IMG/VR virus record: IMGVR_UViG_3300031753_000027 | Coordinates: 1-33,363 of that record | DNA from: a virus | Reading direction: 5' to 3' (one strand) | DNA: 33,363 bases | Shown here: positions 29,883 to 33,363 of the stretch, in pieces | Numbering within the stretch: the first letter of the stretch is position 1 | Layout of the letters: each line of letters opens with the position of its first letter | The notes under the pieces: generated by a model | What the model was told of the DNA's origin: nothing | The model's input: the letters and a program-made list of their open reading frames with translations, nothing else | Database searches by the model: none | Translations under genes and position numbers: made by a program

Positions 29883-29940
29883 TGGTGCGAAGGGCGGGAC
29901 TTGAACCCGCATGCCAGTTACGGCGCTAGCACCTCAAGCT
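29883..29940 (-). other. Candidate attP core: 3' part of a tRNA-Leu(GAG) gene
   Basis: On the minus strand this gives an anticodon loop with GAG, the 3' anticodon stem, a long variable arm (gcc-loop-ggc), a T-arm gcggg-ttcaagt-cccgc, a 7-nt acceptor strand ccttcgc, discriminator A and CCA at 29885-29883. No matching 5' half follows, so it is not a whole tRNA. This is the typical remnant left in the phage so that the host gene stays intact after integration. Confidence 0.8.
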
Positions 29941-30022
29941 CGCTAACGGGATCGGAACCCCCGAAAACACCGAGAAAAACGATGAGTCAAGGGTTGCCTA
30001 AGGCCCCTAAAAGCCGCCCAGT

Positions 30023-30040
30023 GGGGACCGCGGGGACCGC
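30023..30040 (+). repeat. Candidate integrase arm site, tandem GGGGACCGC
   Basis: Two adjoining copies of GGGGACCGC, about 85 bp right of the tRNA-derived core and oriented opposite to the identical 18-mer inside int. Placement on both sides of the core matches the P and P' arm layout of tyrosine-integrase att sites. Confidence 0.75.
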
Positions 30041-30059
30041 AAAACTCTAACGCTAGAAC

Positions 30060-30539
30060 CTAACCGGCGTTTTGTTGCGCTTCCGGATCTGGCGTTAGAA
30101 ACAGGGCTCGCTCTTCTTGCCGGCGCTTTAGCAAGCTGTTGTCTACGACTAGCTTTCCCGTCGCAGGATCCGTTCGGTGATCCCAAAAAATGATCGCGTC
30201 CGCTGCTTGCTGCACGTTGCCTGCGTTGAACTGAGACCGAATGCTCGACGCCTTAAGTGCGCCCGTCCCGCAGTTGAACGTGAAGCTCACGAGCGCGTCG
30301 AATTGATTCTGAGTCATGGGCGACGTAATAATAGAATTCACGCCAGACTCAGCCCAGGCCACGTCCGAGGCCAGCATAGCCATCGCGAGGCCTTGCGTGA
30401 TGCCGTCCGGGAATGACTCGCCGGGACGAAGGAGGTGGCCATAGCCAATCGTGTCCTTGCCCGCGGAGTCCTTGTAGGTGTGAAGAACACAGCCCTCATG
30501 ACGGGCGATAAACTGTAGGCCGTTAGGGGAGGTTTTCAC
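30060..30539 (-). CDS. Endolysin, GH24 lysozyme (muramidase)
   Basis: 159 residues from the GTG at 30539 (GTGA overlap with the upstream stop and GGAG eight bases before). The catalytic triad of T4-type lysozymes is intact: E15 (ARHEGC), D24 (YKDSAG) and T30 (TIGYGH). The helical lobe contains MTQNQFDALVSFTFNCGTGA and the C-terminal LKRRQEERALFL. No signal peptide or SAR segment is visible, so it needs a holin to reach the wall. It cuts the MurNAc-GlcNAc bond of peptidoglycan. It ends the lysis cluster, converging on the int gene across the att site. Confidence 0.93.
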   Translation of the reverse strand: MKTSPNGLQFIARHEGCVLHTYKDSAGKDTIGYGHLLRPGESFPDGITQGLAMAMLASDVAWAESGVNSIITSPMTQNQFDALVSFTFNCGTGALKASSIRSQFNAGNVQQAADAIIFWDHRTDPATGKLVVDNSLLKRRQEERALFLTPDPEAQQNAG

Positions 30540-30700
30540 GATGCTCCTAAATGAATTCGTTCGCCTGTCTCGGCGTCGACGTACCATTGTGCCGGACAGG
30601 CGTATTTGGTGGTCCTACCCACGATCGTCGCCGTGAGAAGAGTCAACGGCTTCTCATTGCGATCGGCATCGAGGCGAGCCTTTTTTACCGGGTACTTCAT
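30536..30700 (-). CDS. Small hypothetical lysis-cluster protein
   Basis: 54 residues from the ATG at 30700, which overlaps the upstream stop as ATGA. It begins MKYPVKKARLDADRNEKPLT and contains CPAQWYVDAETGERIHL, a short beta-like pattern with one Cys. Basic and small. No family recognised. The gene's stop overlaps the endolysin GTG. Confidence 0.5.
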   Translation of the reverse strand: MKYPVKKARLDADRNEKPLTLLTATIVGRTTKYACPAQWYVDAETGERIHLGAS

Positions 30701-30990
30701 TGGCCACACCATCCAAGCCCTTGCACGCTCGCAGGTGTAGTAGCTGCGCACGTGAGCGGCGAGCCATTCGGCATACGAACTAGTCGCGTGTTCTCTACGG
30801 CTTGAAGCACCTCTGCGCAATCGCTAGCCGTACCCGCCTCGCAACCCGCCGCGGCCAATCTTGTACAAGCCTCGGCGCACGGGTTAGGGCCATCGGCCGA
30901 CGCATCCGAAGCATCCGGAGGCATAGGCGCGGGGCCCGGTGTTACGTGGCACCCTGTCATAAGAAAAATCGCGACTAATGCGGTACGCAT
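30697..30990 (-). CDS. Small predicted lipoprotein of the lysis cluster
   Basis: 97 residues from the ATG at 30990 with a GGAGG upstream. Signal MRTALVAIFLMTGC ends in lipobox LMTGC. After it comes a Pro/Asp/Ala-rich linker (PGPAPMPPDASDASADGPNP), then CAEACTRLAAAGCEAG and further Cys (SDCAEVL, TCAATT, GWC). The paired-Cys pattern after an Asp-rich linker recalls Myxococcota lipoproteins. It could be an Rz1-like spanin component, since it lies between the peptidase and the endolysin, but no coiled-coil Rz partner is seen. Confidence 0.65.
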   Translation of the reverse strand: MRTALVAIFLMTGCHVTPGPAPMPPDASDASADGPNPCAEACTRLAAAGCEAGTASDCAEVLQAVENTRLVRMPNGSPLTCAATTPASVQGLGWCGQ

Positions 30991-31757
30991 GGCCACGCCT
31001 CCCATGCCGCATCGAGCCAATCTTGGCCGACGAGGCACTTGCCCTTGTCACACCAGCCCTCGCCCCAACTGTTCGTTAGGGTGAATGTGTAATTACCCGC
31101 AGCGTTGATCGTGTAGCCAGAGAGGTACACCGCGTGCCCTCCGCCTTGCGTGTCGGACATGTTCGGTTTGCCTGCCACTTGACCAGCCTGAAGATTTTCG
31201 AACGTCGTATCGCAGAAGAACGCGACTACGACCGGAAAACCTAGTGAGATTGCTTGTGCTAGCGTTGCCGGCTGCTGCAAATCAGACTTGTACGGTCCGA
31301 GAATGGGTCGCGAGTTAGCTACCTCTAGATCGGCAATTGACGGCTCCGTAAGCACGTTAGAAGCGTCGCAGTCCGAATTCCTGCCTTCTACTGAAGTGCC
31401 CATGGGGCACACACCGAATTCTCGAACCGCTTGGAAGACATCCGCGAGCATGGCCCCGCTATCTGAAAGCGGAGGCAATGTCCCCCCGGCTATAGTAGCT
31501 ACTCCTCGCTCTAGTCCGCGAGTAATCGCATAGATGCTTTTAGGGCTAGGGACCCATGTCAGCGTCCCTTCATAAGCCGTGTAGATAGCTGCGGCTGTTG
31601 CATGAGCCGTACAAGCGCCGGTAGGACCCTGGTCTAAAATCTGCGGCTGATATTTGCTCAGGTCAGCCGATGGAGGAATCGAACCTACGTCCGGAGCCAG
31701 TAACCTGTAGGCCAGTTTATGCGCGTCAGATGGCTTACAGCCTTTGCCCCGAATCAC
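30975..31757 (-). CDS. Papain-like C1 cysteine peptidase
   Basis: 260 residues. Active-site residues are all present in order: Q43 (oxyanion) and C49 in LDQGPTGACTAHA, H208 in GGGHAVYLSGY and N229 in LTNSWGEGW. The preceding segment PPSADLSKYQPQILDQG is the usual approach to the mature papain domain, so there is little or no propeptide. There is no signal peptide. It may reach its target through holin lesions or be a virion enzyme. Complete papain-like enzymes are uncommon in phages. A role in degrading host envelope protein or in processing tail proteins is possible. The ATG overlaps the upstream gene's stop. Confidence 0.9.
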   Translation of the reverse strand: MIRGKGCKPSDAHKLAYRLLAPDVGSIPPSADLSKYQPQILDQGPTGACTAHATAAAIYTAYEGTLTWVPSPKSIYAITRGLERGVATIAGGTLPPLSDSGAMLADVFQAVREFGVCPMGTSVEGRNSDCDASNVLTEPSIADLEVANSRPILGPYKSDLQQPATLAQAISLGFPVVVAFFCDTTFENLQAGQVAGKPNMSDTQGGGHAVYLSGYTINAAGNYTFTLTNSWGEGWCDKGKCLVGQDWLDAAWEAWPCVPH

Positions 31758-32242
31758 GGGGTGGCCTCAAGAGCCGCCTTGACGTGCATCGCTTCCTTCT
31801 GAGCCGGCGTGCCTTGGACTCGTGTGTCTTTCGACGTTGCAAGGATGGCAATAACAGCCGCCATGTCCATACCACACGGGGCAGCTACATCGTCCACGAT
31901 TTGAGCGACTGACATGTTCTTCGCAGCGTCATCTAGAACGCGCGTCGCACAATCGACCGCCGCGGGCTCTATCGTGTGAAAGAGAGAGCATCCGACTACC
32001 AAGGCCATTAGGGCAGCTGCCACTACGGCACCCGCGGATCCTGCTCCTGTGCTTGGGGGTGTCTTGCTCGAGGAGACGGAATCACTCACTAGACCTAGGA
32101 CCGTCTTGACGAGGGTAAGAACCGAGACCGCTATGGCAGGTAATACGAGCGCACCGTTCGCTTGCTCGTTCATAACCCACGTTACTGCTACAACTGCGAA
32201 CGCGAGAACCAATTGAGCCCAGTGGGGTAGCTTGAGATTCAT
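31754..32242 (-). CDS. Holin-like membrane protein with a third lipobox-like segment
   Basis: 162 residues. The first 55 residues hold two hydrophobic helices (LVLAFAVVAVTWVMN and ALVLPAIAVSVLTLVKTVLG) with a short polar turn, as in class II holins. A Ser/Thr-rich linker (SSSKTPPSTGAGSAG) leads to a third hydrophobic run AVVAAALMALVVGCSLFHTI with a lipobox-like VVGC. The C-terminal 70 residues are soluble with two Cys (VDCATRVL, APCGMDM). It lies between the peptidase and another membrane protein, so a holin or holin/spanin-like role is likely. Function by position only. Confidence 0.6.
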   Translation of the reverse strand: MNLKLPHWAQLVLAFAVVAVTWVMNEQANGALVLPAIAVSVLTLVKTVLGLVSDSVSSSKTPPSTGAGSAGAVVAAALMALVVGCSLFHTIEPAAVDCATRVLDDAAKNMSVAQIVDDVAAPCGMDMAAVIAILATSKDTRVQGTPAQKEAMHVKAALEATP

Positions 32243-32442
32243 TTCGACCCTTCCTTGTTATCCTTAGACTTCAACAGTCTATTAATAGACCGTCTTCCCA
32301 ATTCGGCCACGACGGCAAGAATGAAAACGGAAAGCATCTTCTGCAAGAAGCTTAGTGCCTCATCTGGAACGATGGCTACGAATGCAGTGATCGCGGCGTT
32401 AGATATCGTGCCTGCCGTTGAAAAATGATGACTCTCATCCAT
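32239..32442 (-). CDS. Small membrane protein, candidate holin or antiholin
   Basis: 67 residues from the ATG at 32442 with GAGG eight bases upstream. The gene overlaps the next by 4 nt. A hydrophobic region covers AAITAFVAIVPDEALSFLQK and MLSVFILAVVAELGRR, and the C-terminus is Lys-rich (LLKSKDNKEGSK). This resembles small class III or other one-pass holins. With the next gene it forms a two-gene membrane pair upstream of the peptidase and endolysin. Confidence 0.6.
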   Translation of the reverse strand: MDESHHFSTAGTISNAAITAFVAIVPDEALSFLQKMLSVFILAVVAELGRRSINRLLKSKDNKEGSK

Positions 32443-32452
32443 GACAACAACC

Positions 32453-33363
32453 TCATGAAGCATTAATGCACTCGGCGCGATACACGGCGTAATGAGTGCC
32501 GTTCAACGCTGCAAACCAAGCCACTTGAACCTTTACGGTCGTGCCAGCCACAGCGACGGTATAACTAGGAGGGTAATTTGCAGCTGTCGAAGCATCAGAC
32601 CAATCTGCCGAAGCCGACCCGCCGGCTGGCGAGTCTATTAACGTCACAGTGCCGCTGACGTTTTTTACTAGCACTTTCATCCAGAAACCTGCAGAATCTC
32701 CAACGGAGCCTACGCCAGCAGACCCCCCCGTCCGTCTTGACGTCACCTGGAAATCGACAAGTACGGTTGAATTCGTAGGAACCGTGTAAGCGACCAAATC
32801 GGTGTTCGTAGCATCCGTTGTTGTTACACGGTTACCGCTCTCTTCGACCCATTGGTGAGCTGCACTGGTGTCATATTGCTTCCAGATACCTAGAGCTTCG
32901 TTCAAACCGTTACCTGTCGCGAAGCTGACACCTGAGCCATCGGGACGATAGATATATCCGCCGGTAGGCCATATCCCTCCGCTCCCTGGCGTGGCCGATT
33001 CTACTTTTAGTACTCCCGTGACACTAGGATAGGACAGGATTATATTATCCGAGGTACCGAGCGTAAGACCCGCCGACGTCACGCTCACACCTACCGGGCT
33101 ACCGTCCAGCATGAAACGACTTTTGCCGGTAGTGCTTGTAGGACCGATATAGGTATTTGTCCCGTCACTCGACAGAACTGGATTCGTACCAGCTGGAGCG
33201 CTCGTATCAGGGAAGGCGTATATGGCCGCTAGTCCAGTATTGTCCTCTCTGGGGCCTAAGGCCCAAAAGTTCGTACTACCGGAGGAGACATGCCAGCCAC
33301 CCACGCCTGTTCGACGGTTCTCTTCTACCGGGGAGGACCCATTCCAATATCCGATGGGCCTGA
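32453..33363 (-). CDS. Tail fibre or structural protein, partial (cut by right edge)
   Basis: 303 residues within the window. The frame stays open to the last base, so the start lies outside. The sequence is Gly/Ser/Thr-rich with repeated short strand patterns (TGKSRFMLDGSPVGVSVTSA, GLTLGTSDNIILSYPSVTGV) and ends in a jelly-roll-like domain (TVPTNSTVLVDFQVTSRRTG, VKVQVAWFAALNGTHYAVYR). This composition is typical of tail fibres, spikes or appendage proteins. The final domain could be receptor-binding. It is the first of the late minus-strand genes visible from the right, followed by lysis genes. Confidence 0.7.
   Translation of the reverse strand, partial: RPIGYWNGSSPVEENRRTGVGGWHVSSGSTNFWALGPREDNTGLAAIYAFPDTSAPAGTNPVLSSDGTNTYIGPTSTTGKSRFMLDGSPVGVSVTSAGLTLGTSDNIILSYPSVTGVLKVESATPGSGGIWPTGGYIYRPDGSGVSFATGNGLNEALGIWKQYDTSAAHQWVEESGNRVTTTDATNTDLVAYTVPTNSTVLVDFQVTSRRTGGSAGVGSVGDSAGFWMKVLVKNVSGTVTLIDSPAGGSASADWSDASTAANYPPSYTVAVAGTTVKVQVAWFAALNGTHYAVYRAECINAS

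Noticed and set aside
29883-29970. Complete functional tRNA-Leu gene
   Set aside because: The 5' half (acceptor, D-arm) is absent and the anticodon stem has a mismatch at its 5' side, so only the 3' part is present.

Overview
This window is a segment of a temperate double-stranded DNA phage genome of the tailed (Caudoviricetes) type. The support is a large terminase, a portal, a coiled-coil protein in the scaffold position, a tail-fibre-like protein, a GH24 endolysin, a family A DNA polymerase, a primase-helicase, and an integrase/excisionase pair. The host cannot be fixed from sequence. A lipoprotein with an Asp/Pro-rich linker and paired cysteines, plus two secreted-type proteases, would fit Myxococcota or a related group, but that is a guess. 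Genes are tightly packed, many joined by ATGA, GTGA or TAATG stop/start overlaps.

Layout. (1) 71-5345, minus strand: packaging and head genes in the order TerL, two small genes, portal, scaffold-like protein, running off the left edge toward the expected capsid gene. (2) 5359-11156, mostly minus strand: accessory and small genes, including an HExxH protein, a GNAT-like protein, an RHH/lipoprotein fusion ORF, a serine recombinase next to a 44-bp direct repeat, an operator-like palindrome at a transcriptional divergence, a double-HTH protein, a trypsin-like lipoprotein and a RuvC-fold nuclease. (3) 11157-11591: non-coding, with nine copies of a 9-mer beside an AT-rich tract, a likely replication origin, followed by the primase-helicase. 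(4) 13974-28605, plus strand: the replication and nucleotide block, with Cas4/RecB-like nuclease, intein-containing SNF2-like helicase, DNA polymerase, sigma factor, nucleoside deoxyribosyltransferase-like protein, dATP/dGTP diphosphohydrolase-like protein, metallophosphoesterase, second sigma-like factor, DNA methyltransferase and two tandem Gly/Tyr repeat genes. (5) 28595-30059: xis, int and a candidate attP containing the 3' part of a tRNA-Leu gene. (6) 30060-33363, minus strand: endolysin, lipoprotein, papain-like protease, two membrane proteins and a tail-fibre-like gene cut by the right edge.

Because phage genes lie on both sides of the candidate att site, the window represents the excised, circular or virion form (or a permuted assembly) rather than a simple integrated prophage.

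The most striking feature is the helicase intein. It sits exactly between DE and CH of the helicase DECH box. Its homing endonuclease is not in the intein frame: a complete Vsr-like/EDxHD-type nuclease gene is encoded in the +1 frame, overlapping conserved intein sequence at both ends. Other unusual items are a near-perfect in-frame 306-bp-offset duplication inside the methyltransferase, tandem hexanucleotide-repeat genes encoding Gly-Tyr/Asn proteins, and an 18-bp inverted repeat flanking the att core, one arm of which lies inside the int coding sequence.
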